NCBI GenBank assembly: GCA_036937835.1
Contig: CM072879.1
Location: forward strand, 2,664,001-2,728,000
Reading direction: 5' to 3'
Length of the DNA stretch: 64,000 nt
Source of the DNA: Pampus argenteus
Taxonomy: Eukaryota > Chordata > Actinopteri > Scombriformes > Stromateidae
In this document: positions 13,191 through 25,761 of the stretch, piece after piece
How the letters are laid out: each line of letters opens with the position of its first letter
How positions within the stretch are numbered: position 1 is the first letter of the stretch
Translations under genes and position numbers: made by a program
Notes under the pieces: generated by a model
Database searches by the model: none
What the model was told of the DNA's origin: nothing
What the model saw: only the letters and a program-made list of their open reading frames with translations

Positions 13191-14126
13191 GTAGTCACAA
13201 TGTGTTCAGTTTCATTACAGAACAAAGTATTCAATGCCTGTAATTCATGCATTCATCACAGGTCAGCACACTCACTCACTCACGAGCTAATAGGCTTCCT
13301 AGATAGTTGGAGGATACTAAGTGGTTTGAAACTGGGATAACTATCTTAAACAGATAACTGTACTGTGCTTTCAGCCTATAGTTCAGAAAAGACCACCCTG
13401 GTCACACAGCAACTTTACACACCAGTGTGGCCACATTCGATATGCCTCTATCATACGATATTTAGGACGACAACTCAAATATGTTCACGTCCATCAGTAT
13501 AGGAACCTGCCTTCACCTGTCATTTATTTACAGTACTAGGTGTTATTCTGCTTGTACTTTTGAACAAAACAAGGCCATCAAGCACTGCTGTCACCGATGT
13601 TTAGAGCCGACACCACTGCATCTGTCATGTGTAAGACGTTCACCAGAGCAGTAGCTGCCAATACAAGATTACACTCATCCATCATTTTATTTGTTAGCAA
13701 GTAGTGCCCCTGAAGTATTGGATAAAATGTGACATTAAAATTCATGTATCTGTGAAATGACACAATGATACATTTGACCTTAACCACACAGTTTAAAATC
13801 AATACCTCTCTCTCTATTGCTCTTAATCAGCCCTTAAGAGGTTTGATGCCATTTTGTTATTTTCACTGGATTATTCTATTGATACCCTGATAATCACCTC
13901 TTTTTGTTACCCAGCAAAGAATCCAATAGTACTTATAGGAAGAACCATAGATTTTACTGTATCTGTGTGTGAATGACAGGTTTTTAGACACCGTCATTCG
14001 TTAGTCAGTATATACCCCAGGTGTTCAAAATAATAAAACACAATTTATCCTGTTTTATTACAAATTGGGTCTGACTTTCATATGGTAACCACACTAAGAA
14101 GCAAAGAAGCCAGATGAGGCAAGAAA

Positions 14127-14260
14127 CAAAGGCAGTTAAATCAAATCAAATCAAATCAAAATCAAATCAAATTTTATTTGTATAGCTCAAAGTCACAAAA
14201 TACGTTTGTCTCAGAGGGCTTTACAATCTGTACAGGGAGTGACACCCTCACCCTAAATTA
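14127..14260. repeat. interspersed repeat with (AAATC)n tail
   Basis: A run of TCAAA/AAATC units is followed by TTTTATTTGTATAGCTCAAA and CTCAGAGGGCTTTACAATCT. I recognise this module as one found in very many copies across teleost genomes, usually next to an AAATC tail. The class of the parent element is not clear to me. Confidence 0.65.
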
Positions 14261-14715
14261 CATAAATGTTAAAATGAGAATTGGTTACAATGAATGATGA
14301 ATTATTACAGTATCAGTGGAACTTGTGATAGAGACACAGATGCACAGCAGCAAATCATTAACTAACTATAAACTGTAATGGAGATATAGTAACAATGATG
14401 ACGGTGACAACACATGCAGTAGACGCTACGCTGTCGCCACGTCGCCACGCAAAATCAGCAAAAAAAGACTTTACAGTAAGAAAACTAGTCCTCACAGGTC
14501 GTATAGTACAATGATTCAGTGGTCTCATAGTGATGCATTAGTCTGCTAGGGGAAACTGCCAGGAGTACCATGCTCAGTACTAAGCTTTTGACATATGGCC
14601 TCAGGCGTTTGGGTTAGTTCAAATCACTGGTTGTGCATGTCATACGTAGCTTGATACTAGAATAATGTCTAATTCCTTGTCCCTCCTGTCTCGCTGTTGT
14701 GACTCTTCCTCTCAG

Positions 14716-14767
14716 CAGGTGGTCTGTCCAGCACAGTGCCAGGTCGTCATCGAGCAGCACTCGTCAG
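14716..14767 (+). CDS. igdcc3: candidate tail exon of the IGDCC3-like gene
   Basis: After a pyrimidine-rich CTTCCTCTCAG acceptor, the phase left by the exon ending at 13190 reads QVVCPAQCQVVIEQHSS. If the exon is not spliced further it continues for eight codons to a TAG at 14791-14793, giving a short tail. If a TCAG|GTTTGC donor at 14767 is used (phase 1), it joins in frame to the open stretch at 15564. I prefer the second reading because the joined tail keeps a simple Ser/Thr-rich composition and a more usual tail length. Both the exon and its donor are predictions. Confidence 0.4.
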
Positions 14768-15563
14768 GTTTGCCTGGCACGGGCACTGGCTAGCACTGGT
14801 CAATAATATCCCCATCCACATCCCTATCCTCCCCTCCAACAGTCTGCTACTCATAGGAAACTAAAGCCCCCCATCAATGAGCACTGTCTGTGCCCTTTGA
14901 TAGGGGTCAGCCATAGGTTAAGTCTCCCTGAAACCTGCTGCTTATATAACTAAACTGGTAAAACTGCGACAGAATGTTTATAGAGCTAGAAAACATCCCG
15001 GCCCCCCCATCCTCCACCCCTACCTCAAACCAAAGCGTATTGCCTTTATTGCCTGTGCATGTGCACATGTGCATATAGAAAAAGCCTTCAGAAAGCAATG
15101 TCACTCCAGATCATGTCCTGTCATAGTCTGTCATGTGTACTTCACTAACATTCACATCACTTTTCCAGTGGGAGTCTGTGCCATAACCAAAATATTATAT
15201 TTCCCAGATCTCCCATTGTATAAGCTGACATGTGAAGATGTGCACTCTTAAAAAACCCAAATGAAGCCAAATATTCTCACCTGATGGGGACATGCCAATT
15301 AGTCTGATGTGACAGAACTCTTGACTTTGCCTTTAGTTCCTCTACAATAAGAAAGGGAAGAAACATAGCGGCCTTTGCGAATGCCTTACAGAGTTGAGTA
15401 TCACTGTACAAGCCATTTACTCCCCTCTTCCTCATCTATAGGCTGAAAACACTACCTCAGTCTGATCAGAATGTCTGAGCCATAGTTGAGGTCAATGTTA
15501 GCCTGATGATGCTGCTTGTGCTAGCCTACCTCAACCAAATATACTGAAACCCTTCCCCTTCAG

Positions 15564-15841
15564 TAACTACTTCCTCAACCAGCACCAATGCCAGTGTACC
15601 GTGCCAGCCGCCAACCAAGCCAGTCCAGAGAGGGCTCAGTGGGATGACTACCATGGAGAATGTAACTGTGGCAGAGATCACTTCCACTTCCACAAGCCCA
15701 AGCCTTACTGTACCGGAGAACAACATGAGCCTGAACATCCTCCTTCCAAGCCAGGTCACCTGTTTTTCCCATCAATGTGTCCAGTTTTCCTGGAAACATT
15801 TTTCTGATCTGACATCAGAGGATATCAAGAGGAGCATGTAG
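15564..15841 (+). CDS. igdcc3: candidate terminal exon of the IGDCC3-like gene
   Basis: An acceptor, CCCTTCCCCTTCAG, precedes a 92-codon open frame that is entered in phase 1, as required by a donor at 14767. It reads VTTSSTSTNASVPCQPP, then KPVQRGLSGMTTMENVTVAE, then a Ser/Thr-rich stretch, and stops at TAG 15839-15841. The composition is like a receptor tail rather than random intergenic sequence. I do not recognise a conserved motif, so this is an inference from frame, splice phase and composition. Confidence 0.35.
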
Positions 15842-15889
15842 TCTTTCCTCCATGATTACTGTTGCTCCATCACGTAGTTATCTATGGCT

Positions 15890-15922
<33 letters not shown>

Positions 15923-18900
15923 AGTGTCCATCTCCAAAGACAGAAGATATACCTCATGGAAAATATGGACATCAAATAGTGCTTTGTGAACATTTCAAGC
16001 CATGAAGTCCAAGGTAACAGGATCCATGTTGATGGCATACTTAAGATAGGCCAAAAAAAAAATTATTTTTCCCATACTGCCGAGTTAACTCTCCAGATGC
16101 CAAATTGGTCTCCCTAGGACCTCAACGACACTGAGTTGGCGGCTAAAGAAGATTTAAGTTGATACTGGCCTGAATGCACGGACAAGGCCCGTGTTTCACC
16201 GTGTCAGCCTATCCAAAAAATTCTTCTATGAAAACCAAGCTGAATGATACCCAAAGATGTAAACATTTTGATGGTTTTCTTTCTTTTCTTTTAAAACCTT
16301 TATTTCTGAGAGAGACTACATTCGCTTGCAGTTTTGGATTGTTCCTGTTTGAAAAGGGTCACCTATATGTAAAGTGCTTTAACTGAACCCAAACCAAAAA
16401 CATTTTTGCTCATGATTTCGTTACCATTTTTTTAAAATGATGTCTTTCATGTTCTTAAGTTTGGAAGTCATTCCAGGTGCACCCCTTCAACATGGAACTG
16501 TTTGTTTTGTTGATTCTAACATTTAACCTTTAAAGAGTGACCAAATGAAATGTCAGATATTTTTTATGTCAATACTATAAGGAATACTTTGCTTTCTTTT
16601 TTTAAAGTAGTTGAATTCTTGCCAAATGTTTAGAAGAAATATGTAACCAAATACCTCTACATTTTCAACATTTATAGTCTTTACCTTTACACTTCCTCAT
16701 AACCAAAGCACAGAAACATGCACGTGAGTGTGATAATATACGATGTGTGTAAACGGCTGATAGCAGGTGAACCTTGAGGGCAGCAGCTTTGAGTAGGAAC
16801 CACAAAGTTCAATTTGAAAAGTTAATCTTGAGCCAAACTTTATGCACAACCGACCCGAAGAACGTGATGCAACTTTAAAATCCAGCTGAATTCAAAGTTT
16901 AATGGAGATCTGCTATGTTCATTATAGATCCCAAACTGGGAAGGCTATATTTGATCTACTTGGTTTCGTGACAGGGCGGTTGCTGGCTGTTGGCTCTCTA
17001 TGTACGCAGAGTGACAACTGCTTTGCACGTAACAAATCAAATTATTTCACTCGAGGTCCATATAATAAACACAAAAAGAACAACAGACTTTGAACAATAT
17101 CGCACATTAGCTTGTTTTCTACCATCTTGAACAAATGTACCGGAGGAGCAGTGCTATTCGCTAGTTAGCTCGTTAGCTAGCTAGCTGCAGCGCACAGAAC
17201 ACCTTAAAAACATACCTGCACATGTCAACTTGGTTAAAATAACACGCTAAATCTTGTGCTGTTTATTCTTTAACACCACTGCTAACACTTAGCTTTCAAG
17301 TTAGCATTTTGTCTTGATGCCCTGGCCAGCTTAGCTGTCAATCAAACATCTGTACTGACCTGCCTAGTCATACGTTTAATAACAATTAATTCAAATATCA
17401 CTTTGACTTTTGACTGCAAATCAGAATTTGTGATTGTGATTTTAGATGGACCCACTAAAAGCATGAAAATGTTAAACCTCGTGAAGAAACGCGTATATTA
17501 TGGACCAAAAGTGTGTGTTGCCTCAAGCTGTTACTGTCCTCGGGGTTTGTCTTGACCCTTTATGAGTGTTAAAGGTTTACTAAAACCAGAGCAGTATAGA
17601 ATATGCAGGTTTTTTTGCCTTCTCTCCTTTCTTACACAACTGAAAGCTGTTGAACCAACATGATACCAAAAATGATTTTGAAGAGCTAAAACGTCAGTGT
17701 GTTAGTGTGAAGTGTGTAGTGGTTGAATTAGGTTTTTAAATGGGAAGCGTTTGTTGCTTCTGTTTGGAACGTTTCATTTTTATTTGATTCTTTTCATTTG
17801 AGTCTTTTATTCTTCCTGCTGAAAAGGAAAAGTTGCCAAAACAAACATTTGCTTTTTTTTTTTTAAAATGTTTATTGTCGTTATCTTATTAGATCTGATT
17901 ACATGAATTATGATAATTTCAAATGATTTTCTTTTTTCATGTGCGAGGATGAAATGATAATTTTGTTAGGATTACTTTATGATTGGACTTTGAGCAGGTG
18001 ATGTGAGTTTTCCAGAGACTGTAAATTTAAGGCTTCCGAAGCCAAACTCATGTTCTGCCCTAAAGAGCCAGCGAGTAGAAGACGAAAAGATCTATGGAAA
18101 AAGAAAAGAAAAAAAATGTAGTGAAGTAGAAAGTGGCTGCTATTACTTTGATGATGACAAAATGCTTTGATGATTATAAGTGCTTCTCTGTTCTCTAAGC
18201 TTCCCACTAGTGTATTGTAGCCAACTGACAACCTAAAGCTTTAACCTGATGTGACTGAGGTCTTGTCCTTGGTCTTCGGCCAAAATGAAAAAGGTCTGAA
18301 AGTAAAAGACTGACAAGATGCAGCTGGAAACAGAGACCAAGCTGTGACTTTCCAGGGTTTCACACTACATTTATACTACACATTATGTAGCACGTATTCA
18401 CACACACACACACACACAAAAAAAATATTTAAAATGATGTCAGTTCACATAAATCACAAAACAACTCATTTTCAGTGATGCTGTTGATTATTCCTGAGAC
18501 TTCTGTCAGCAGCCCAGTACAGTGGAACATTACATTACAAATCACTTCATGAAAAATAAACCACATTCTTACTTTATTCATTACACGTTTGCTACAACAG
18601 TCTTACTCGGTCTGTGACCAGTAGCTTGTGCTGGCTAGTAATAGCTAATGTTAGCGAACTCTATATAGATGTATTGTTTTGCTGCAACTGACACCACTTT
18701 ATGAGTTTTCTGTACCTGCTGCTGGTACACTGTGTTGTAGCATTTATTATTTTCCCCTAATAAACACCTGTGGCCACAGTGGCACTGTCCAGCAAAAGTT
18801 ACATAGGCTTGCTGTGAAGCATTCAGAAACTAGATTTGAAATTCTCAGCAACATCTTTGTAATTTGTTTGAACTGACCCTTTAATGTTATTTATTTATTT

Positions 18901-19890
18901 ATTTATCCGGAGGGCTACTGTTCTCTTAAAGTTATGTACTTACAAGACAACACCAGCACTTTTCCATAGAAACTGTGGAGCTCATATGATAAAATATTCA
19001 ATATTCTTTACATAGTATTAACAGAGCACTAACTGAAAATAATGTGTGTCCATCATCAATTTGGTGGTAAAAATAGAATAGAATAAATAAAGTGAATAAT
19101 GTTAATATCGGAAGATAGAATTATTAAATCTGATTCAGTCAAATCCCTGCCAAACAGCTTGGTCTCTGTGTGTCTGCTGTGTCTGAGTGTCTGGGCTGTA
19201 CTCTGCTTTCTCTCCTTCCTCGATCACGTTCCAATGCACCTAAAACCAAATAAAGACATTTTGCTTAATAAATGTTCCTCTGTTTTATTTTTTTGTTATT
19301 ATTATTGAATAGATTAACAGTTTATGTGAAGCCTGCCAGTGAACAGATGGTGAATCTTGCTATCAGTTGACATATCAATGCATTCTTAGATTTTATTTAT
19401 TTATTTATTTTTAATCTAACCCTAGAGAATTCCATTTTTATTAATTATACATTGATGTGAACTTGATGTTGTAATTTTCTATTATAGAAAATTGAACTGA
19501 TAAGCATCACATGAAATTTCTAAAATGCAGGTTAGAGCTCTGATAAGGCTATTAAGTGGACCTTCAGTTAAAAAAGTGTCCTCTCTCTGGAGGAGCATGT
19601 TGCTCTTACTGGTTTAGAAGGACAATGTCATGTAACACATCACATGACACCAAATAAAAACATTTTCTTTAATTCAGGCAGCTTATCAACATCTGGACTG
19701 ATTTTGGAGACAAACCGAGCACACGGGTCTGAAGCCACACGTGCCCTTTGATTCACATATAATCTGAGAGACGTGTTTACTGCACCTGTCACCAGACAGG
19801 GAACATGAATTGACACGTACATGTGATAAAACGTGTAAATGTTGCAAAAGACAGGACTGAAATGGTGTCACAGCTGTCAGATGTCGTCAA
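15842..19890. other. receptor 3' flank, then intergenic DNA
   Basis: No coding frame is supported here. The first part may be the 3' untranslated region of the receptor gene. AATAAA-type signals that could serve a plus-strand transcript occur near 19247 and 19268, but nothing ties them to it. A short TA run lies at about 15890-15914, TTAGCTAG-type repeats near 17160-17185 and TTTA runs near 18885-18905 and 19392-19410. The rest is AT-rich and featureless to my reading. Confidence 0.5.
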
Positions 19891-19897
19891 GCAGACT

Positions 19898-19903
19898 TTT
19901 ATT
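19898..19903 (-). terminator. candidate polyadenylation signal of the GnRH receptor gene
   Basis: TTTATT on the plus strand reads AATAAA on the minus strand, about 770 bases beyond the receptor stop codon at 20670. It would give an ordinary 3' untranslated region. It was chosen by position and consensus only. Confidence 0.35.
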
Positions 19904-20669
19904 GAGCATATATGACATCCTGATACTTTACATCACACCCGCTTGCATTTAGAGAATAATCTTTTTGGTCACATTCCGTACATTATTACACATAAATTGC
20001 ACATACCGTATGTTGATCATATATAAGCATACATAACAACAGGTTATTTCTGGTTGAGTACTAGAATCTACATTGAGTTTAATACTGGTCTAAGTAACGA
20101 CTGCCTATTACTTTTCCAAGAAGGGCTCTTTACAATACAAACCACTGGTCATAATAGAGTTTCACAATCATGCAAGGAAATAGTAATTATTAATTTTGCA
20201 GCGTTTGTCTTCTCTTAGAGCTTAAAGGGATAAGAGTTCAATTTTTGTGAAATACTCACTTTCTTTCGGAGAGTTTAAATAGATATCAATCTCATTAGCC
20301 ATGTTTCAACATATATTTATGTGCATTTCGAAATATTTCATTACAAAAGGTTGATGGAAACAGGAAAATGTGGAAAAATCTCCTTCCAAGTTATGCAAAA
20401 ACGTTTTTACTAGCCTAGCCTAGCCTAGCTTAGCATACATACTGGAAGCAGGAGGAAACAGCTACCTTGGTTCTGTCCACTGTCCAAAAGAATTCACTCT
20501 TTTCAAGCTCTGATTAAGTATTGGCAACCATCAGTCCAACCCACACTACACAAAACCCTGTTATTCAGTTCAAAAGTTGTTCACCATCCAATAATGTACT
20601 CACAGATTCCCTTAAGTATCAACCAGCTGGCCCCTGCATTAAGGACACTGAGTATATTACAACAAGAGT

Positions 20670-23600
20670 CTATGCTGGGTTCCCACTGTGCTGGTTTGAG
20701 CTCAGATCAGACTCCATCTCCCCAGCAGCGCCTGCAGTCCGACCTGACAGACGATCCACAGAGCGAGGCGAGGCGTTGCTGCTTCGGCGACCGCAGCAGC
20801 AGCACGCCACCACGTCAGCGAGGTCGGCCCGGAAAGAAGGTGTGTAGAAGCTATAGATGACCGGGTCACAGCATGTGTTCAGGTTGCCAAAGACAAACAG
20901 TATGTGGTGCACATACTCTGGGGTGTGCTGGATCATGTCTGGTTGGAACCAGTACCAGATCCCCAGGAGGTAGTAGGGTGTCCAACAGATGACGAAGGAG
21001 CTAACAATCACAATGGTCATCTTGAGGGTCTTCATCCGCGCTTTGGGTATCATGTCTGTTCCGCTACGTCTCAGGCAGTGCTCACCATCTGCAGGACAAA
21101 AGCTCAAATACAGGAAATCATATATTTCTCAAGTGTAAGCAGATAGTTAATCGTCACCTTTAAAAGCTTCATGCTGAGATGGGGATTATCTAGTTTAGTG
21201 TGTCTTTTGCACATATTAGTTTTAATGCTAGTATTTAAGGATATGTTCATACTATATGCTGAAGTGGCCCAATCCAATTTTCTTGGCTCCGATCAGATTT
21301 TTATAGCGTTGTGATGAAGTGAATATGCACAAATATTTCAAGTTGATTTTGAATTTACATGAATTGGCACTGTTGATCAACAGCAAACTGTCCTGACAGT
21401 GCTGAGCTTTGAAAGAATGGAGAGCGGGAGGTTGGGGTTGGAGGGTGGTATCAGCTGAGAAGCTTGCCAGTGTGTTAGTGAGTTGTTGATAGTTACAGTA
21501 CAGAAGTGGTGTGATCAGACCTTCCATCTCTAAATACACAGTTAAACTTTTTATAGTAACATTACTTCAGTATATGAAGTCAGTTATTTATTTGACACTA
21601 TTTGCAGACTTCTGTCGCTCTGCTATTAGGTCCTCATTGTCAACAGTTACAGTCATGTCTGTAATCCCTCAGTAAGAAAACTGTATCTGCAGGGTTCTGT
21701 GAAACTCTGATGATGTGTACAATATTAATATTAACAAGACAGGAGTGCAAAAGTAAGACCCAAGTTGTAACAAACTGGACTAATCCCTGGAATCAGCAGT
21801 TCTGAGCACTGTTAGTTGAGAAGGGTTGAAATGTCCCTCTTCAGACTCTTGCTTCTATCCAGAGATCACAACGTTTAGAAGTCACACACCTTTGCTTTTG
21901 CGCATCTGCCCATTGATCTTGGTGAGGATGCGAGTGTAGCAGAAAGTCATGACAAGCAGGGGGAAGACATACAGCGTCACAAAGTGAAACATGTTGTATG
22001 CCGTCTCCTGCCAGTGATGCTGGAAACTTCCATGGGTCACACACTGAGTGAAGTCCACTCCATCAGCTTTGATGGCCCGAAAGATGAACAGCTGAGGATG
22101 AAGAGAGTGTAAAGGGGGGAGGGGGGAGATGAATATCATGCAGTCACAGGAAAACACAAGTGTTGTTTGTTCATATTAAACAAACTTTAGATTTGTTCAT
22201 ATTAAACAAACTTTAGATTTGTTCATATTAAACAAACGACACAAAGAACCACATAATGCAGGCGGTTCTTTGACCCCATATTGCATCGGTGCATTATACT
22301 CCTTTAATGCACCAATCATACAAATATGTAACATCAGGGCAATCATGTGTTACTGACTGCTCAGGAAAGACATTCAAAAGCTAATGAAGCTAAAGCAGGC
22401 TGTTAGTGTTACCCAGGCTCATGTCTGCATGAAGCTGTGGCTGACAGGTTGGTTAATTACTTGGTGTATGAATTTACAACAGCGATAACACTTGAGCATT
22501 AGATGGTTAGTCAGTGGCAGTGCTGCGGGTGAATGAATAAAGATTGATACAGCAGTAGTGTGTAGACTGTCTCTGAGCTCCTGTATTCATCAATGATGGA
22601 ATACAGGACACAACTGTATGATTGTAATAACTGCTACTAAGGAGCTGTTAAAGGATACTGGTGATATCCTGTATTTTTGTCATTGTGTATGTCACCTGCC
22701 TTGTTATCAAATCGGGGGTTTACAGTCCAGTTTGGGCCTACAACAGCAGGGTCAGCTTTGTAATGCATCCTGCACTTGACTTATAAAACCTTTTAAATCT
22801 GCTAAGACTCAAGTGCCTTCCTGGTCCACTTGGGTTTCATATAAACAAAAATATATTTAAAGCGTGGATCTGATAAAGCAACACACGAAATATGTAGCTT
22901 TTGCTGCATGGCAGTAAGACTATTTTATAGCTGTGAATCAGACACTTGGAGTAAATTGTCGTTTAGTTATTTTGCACCCGTCTGATGTTGGTTTTGCACT
23001 TTATGTCACTAGAATTCCGACCGTCTGGAGAGTTTGTATGTTCAACAATCACATACGTTTTCTGAGGGGCGGTTGTGGTTCGGAGGTAGAGCAGCTCATC
23101 CATTAATCAGAAGGTCAGTGGTTTGATTCCAGGCTCCTTCAGGCTGCATGTATCATGTATCCTTGGGCATGTGTTCTCTAAGACACTGAACACCAAACTG
23201 CTCCCATCAGCGTGTAGGACGTTAGATCCTCCTGACAGGCAGACACTTTGCATGGCAGCTTCTGCCATCAGTGTATGAATGTGTGTGCATGGGGGAATGT
23301 TGACATGTCCAGTAAAACACTGTGAGTGGTCATTAAGTCTATAAAAAGCAGCACATGTACATTACTACTCAGTGGCTGAAAGGTGTGAGCTCTGGAAGAT
23401 AGCGATGCACGTATTGTAGCTCTGTTACTACTTTCTGTTTTAGAAAACAAGTGTAATTTTCTAGCTGCAAATGTAATAACTGGGAACTGTTTGCACTAAA
23501 TATAAGGATGTCTATTTGACATAAATCTACAAAGCTTAACTCATTTTCATCAACATTTCCACTGTAGCAGATAAAAACTAATGTACTATAGGTCTCACCG

Positions 23601-24190
23601 TAGGTCCGGTCTTGTGAGAACCAGCTGGGGAAAATGATAACCTACTGTACCTGTGGAGATGCCAGCAGCAGACTCAGAATCCAGGCCACCAGTAACATGC
23701 GTTTGTTCCTGAGACCAGCGTCCAGTGAATCCAGAGGGTGAAGGATGGCACGATAGCGGTCCAGGCTCACCACCACCAGTATGAACGCTGCCGAGTGCAT
23801 GGCAAAGAGCTTGAGGAAGCAAAGCAGTTTACACATGATGTCCCCGGCATACCACTGCACTGTAATGTTCCAAATGGCATCCAGTGGCATCACCACAAAC
23901 GTCATCACCAGATCAGCTGATGCCAAGCTGGCTATGAGCGGACGCAGGTGTGCCGCCAGGCGATAGCCCCGCCCCCAGCACACACTGATCAGGACTGACA
24001 GGTTGCTGACCGCAGCAAAAACAAACAGCACCAGGGTGGCAGCTACACGGCAGCGGGCAGCTACAGTGAAGGATGGAGCCTCCCAGGATGGAGGAGAGGG
24101 TGGAGCAGAAGAGCTCAGCAGAGAGAAGACGGAGCCATTCTGTGGAGGATATGCAGGTGTGGAAACCCACAGAGTCACATTTCCTGTCAT
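20670..24190 (-). CDS. gnrhr2: gonadotropin-releasing hormone receptor (non-mammalian/type II-like)
   Basis: Three coding exons on the minus strand, 24190-23651, 22091-21890 and 21088-20670, join in phases 0 and 1 to give 386 residues. The start MTGNVTLWVS is preceded by a TTTCTTTCTTAG|G acceptor, so the ATG sits one base into its exon. The protein is a class A GPCR. It has N-glycosylation sites at N4 and N18 and N63 in TM1. D93 in TM2 is an aspartate, as in fish receptors, where mammalian GNRHR has asparagine. The family signature WNITVQWYAG is at 107-116, and the C120-C197 disulfide pair is present. DRY is at 144-146, CWTPYY at 282-287 in TM6 and DPVIY at 322-326 in TM7. A cytoplasmic tail of about 50 residues with a CCCC cluster at 343-346 is present; mammalian type I receptors lack a tail. 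PEY in the third outer loop is a fish-type feature. It should bind GnRH decapeptides and couple to Gq in pituitary or brain cells. The subtype name is uncertain because fish have several paralogues. Confidence 0.9.
22164..22240. repeat. 26-bp tandem repeat in GnRH receptor intron
   Basis: Nearly three copies of a 26-bp unit containing TTGTTCATATTAAACAAAC. Each unit is internally palindromic (GTTTGTT...AAACAAAC), so the block has several forkhead-like AAACAAAC/GTTTGTT motifs. It lies in the intron between the first and second coding exons. Confidence 0.85.
23067..23377 (+). mobile_element. tRNA-derived SINE-like repeat
   Basis: The 5' part (GGGGCGGTTGTGG...) resembles a tRNA, with an A-box-like GGTTCGGAGGTAGAGC and a B-box GGTTTGATTCC at 23120-23130. 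It is followed by a non-tRNA body (CCTTGGGCATGTG...ACACTGAACACCAAACTGCTC) and an end resembling GTGAGTGGTCATTAAG. This module is familiar from many copies in spiny-rayed fish genomes. The cloverleaf is degenerate, so it is not a functional tRNA gene. It sits in the intron of the GnRH receptor gene. Confidence 0.7.
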
Positions 24191-25507
24191 CCTAAGAAAG
24201 AAAAACAAGAATATCAATATGATGATGATGTTTGTCTTCCCCAAAACAACAGCCAGGGATCCCACTCAGACTCAGATTTAACTAAAATACCTGTTCAGTC
24301 CAAGTGTATTCAATTAATATACATTTTAAAGTATAAATGGCACATTCTCATCAAAATGTAATAATGAAATAATTAATGCTTCCATTGCTTTTTAGTACCA
24401 TTGATAAGTAAGATATGTTTAATTTATCTGGTTTGGTTTTTATATCCCAAACTCATTTTGAACTGATCCCTTTTTAGTGAACTGACAACTTTTTACTGTG
24501 AAAATTAAAGTCTAATCATAACACTGAAACATCTTAATGATCTCCAAAACTTTAAATGATTTTAGGCACAGAGTGTTCATTTCACCATAACCCTGCAGGC
24601 ACAGAAATAAAAGGAAATTAATTGACGACTGTATGTTCACACCACTGAGCATGAATCATGCCTAAGTATGAATCATACATAACCAGGTTATCCAAATGGG
24701 GATACTGTGCATGTGTGTGACGCAGGTGCGTTCTTAACCTGAGTCATGTGATTGGTTAAGTGTGAATGCTGAGCAGGTTGTGGTAAACATCTAAATTTAT
24801 TTTTATTGCAGGTATGTTTGTGAATGTGGATATCATAAAGGTAATATGATGCATGCACATTAACACTGATGACAGGACGCAGGCCAGAAGAAAACCAACA
24901 CACATCTAAAAGTCTATTAAATCGTTCAATACTGCACATCAGGAGGTCTGTGCTTAAGTTGTTGCTATGACAACAGATCCAGATCAACTTATAAGAAGCT
25001 CTAATGACCAGAAAAAGGCTTGTGTTAAATCATCTCAAATCAGTTATCAGCGTGGGCTATAAGGAACACTAACTACCAAGCTGCAGTTCATGGTGAACAT
25101 ATGCAATGTGTAATGGGCTGCCACATGCAGAAAACAGTGGTATGATCCTTTAAGCCTGCAGTGAGCGGCGGTGCAGGCGCGCCCTCCGCTGGTGCATTGA
25201 TGGGGCTCCGTGTGTTCCTGCACCAAGCAGTGCTCTTTAGTAAACCCATTCAAACGTCCCAATATGACACACACACACACACACACACACAGATTTCCCT
25301 ACAACACATCTAAACACTTATGACAGGAATTATCTCTTTCAGTGGTTGCATTCTGCTTTTTCTTTTCATTTCCTCTTATTTTTGGATTGCATTATTTGGA
25401 CGCGCCCTCATCCTTCTCCCAACATACACACATGTCCACTCTGATTCTCACTTAAACACACTAAAGCGTATCTAATAAGACACGCTGGAGTGCTGCGGTA
25501 TTCCTAC

Positions 25508-25720
25508 CTGCGGAGGGATTTATGTGTCCACTGACAGAGAGACAAGCTGGAGGAATCCTGTTAGAGCGCGGAGCTGTCCGACGTGCTGAAGCATCTCTGC
25601 CTGCTGTCTGTCCTCCGGCTGATGACACAACGATTCAAGCTGAAGGATTTGTTGCTGTTTTTGTAATTGCGTCCATCCGCCCGCCCGCAGGCAGCCGCTC
25701 TGCCTTCTACCGTCAATATA
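25508..25720 (-). other. candidate untranslated first exon of the GnRH receptor gene
   Basis: On the minus strand a GC-rich stretch ends in TCCGCAG|GTAGGA, a good splice donor with its last exon base at 25508. The first coding exon begins with an acceptor directly before its ATG, so an upstream non-coding exon is required, and this is the best candidate. A CCAAT box lies just upstream at 25757-25761. The 5' boundary at 25720 is only approximate. The intron would be 24192-25507. Confidence 0.5.
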
Positions 25721-25756
25721 TTCATTGTGAACAAGGACGCGCAAGGATCGATGCTG

Positions 25757-25761
25757 ATTGG
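25757..25761 (-). promoter_or_regulatory. CCAAT box upstream of the GnRH receptor first exon
   Basis: The plus strand reads GCTGATTGGTTAATTAA; the minus strand therefore has TTAACCAATCAGC, a full NF-Y type site. It lies in the only GC-rich patch between the receptor gene and 30 kb. No TATA box is clear. Confidence 0.45.

Noticed and set aside
13077..13340. Read-through of the exon ending at 13190 to a stop at 13338
   Set aside because: The sequence beyond VESMPQ loses receptor-tail character and a CAG|GTAGTC donor is present; kept only as a minor alternative.
20521..20860. Open frames on the plus strand over 88-108 codons
   Set aside because: They are antisense to the third coding exon of the GnRH receptor gene, which has clear homology in the other direction.
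23067..23140. Possible tRNA gene
   Set aside because: A-box and B-box words are present but the stems do not pair and a non-tRNA body follows. It fits a SINE.
23738..24281. Plus-strand frames of 60-92 codons
   Set aside because: Antisense shadows of the first GnRH receptor coding exon.
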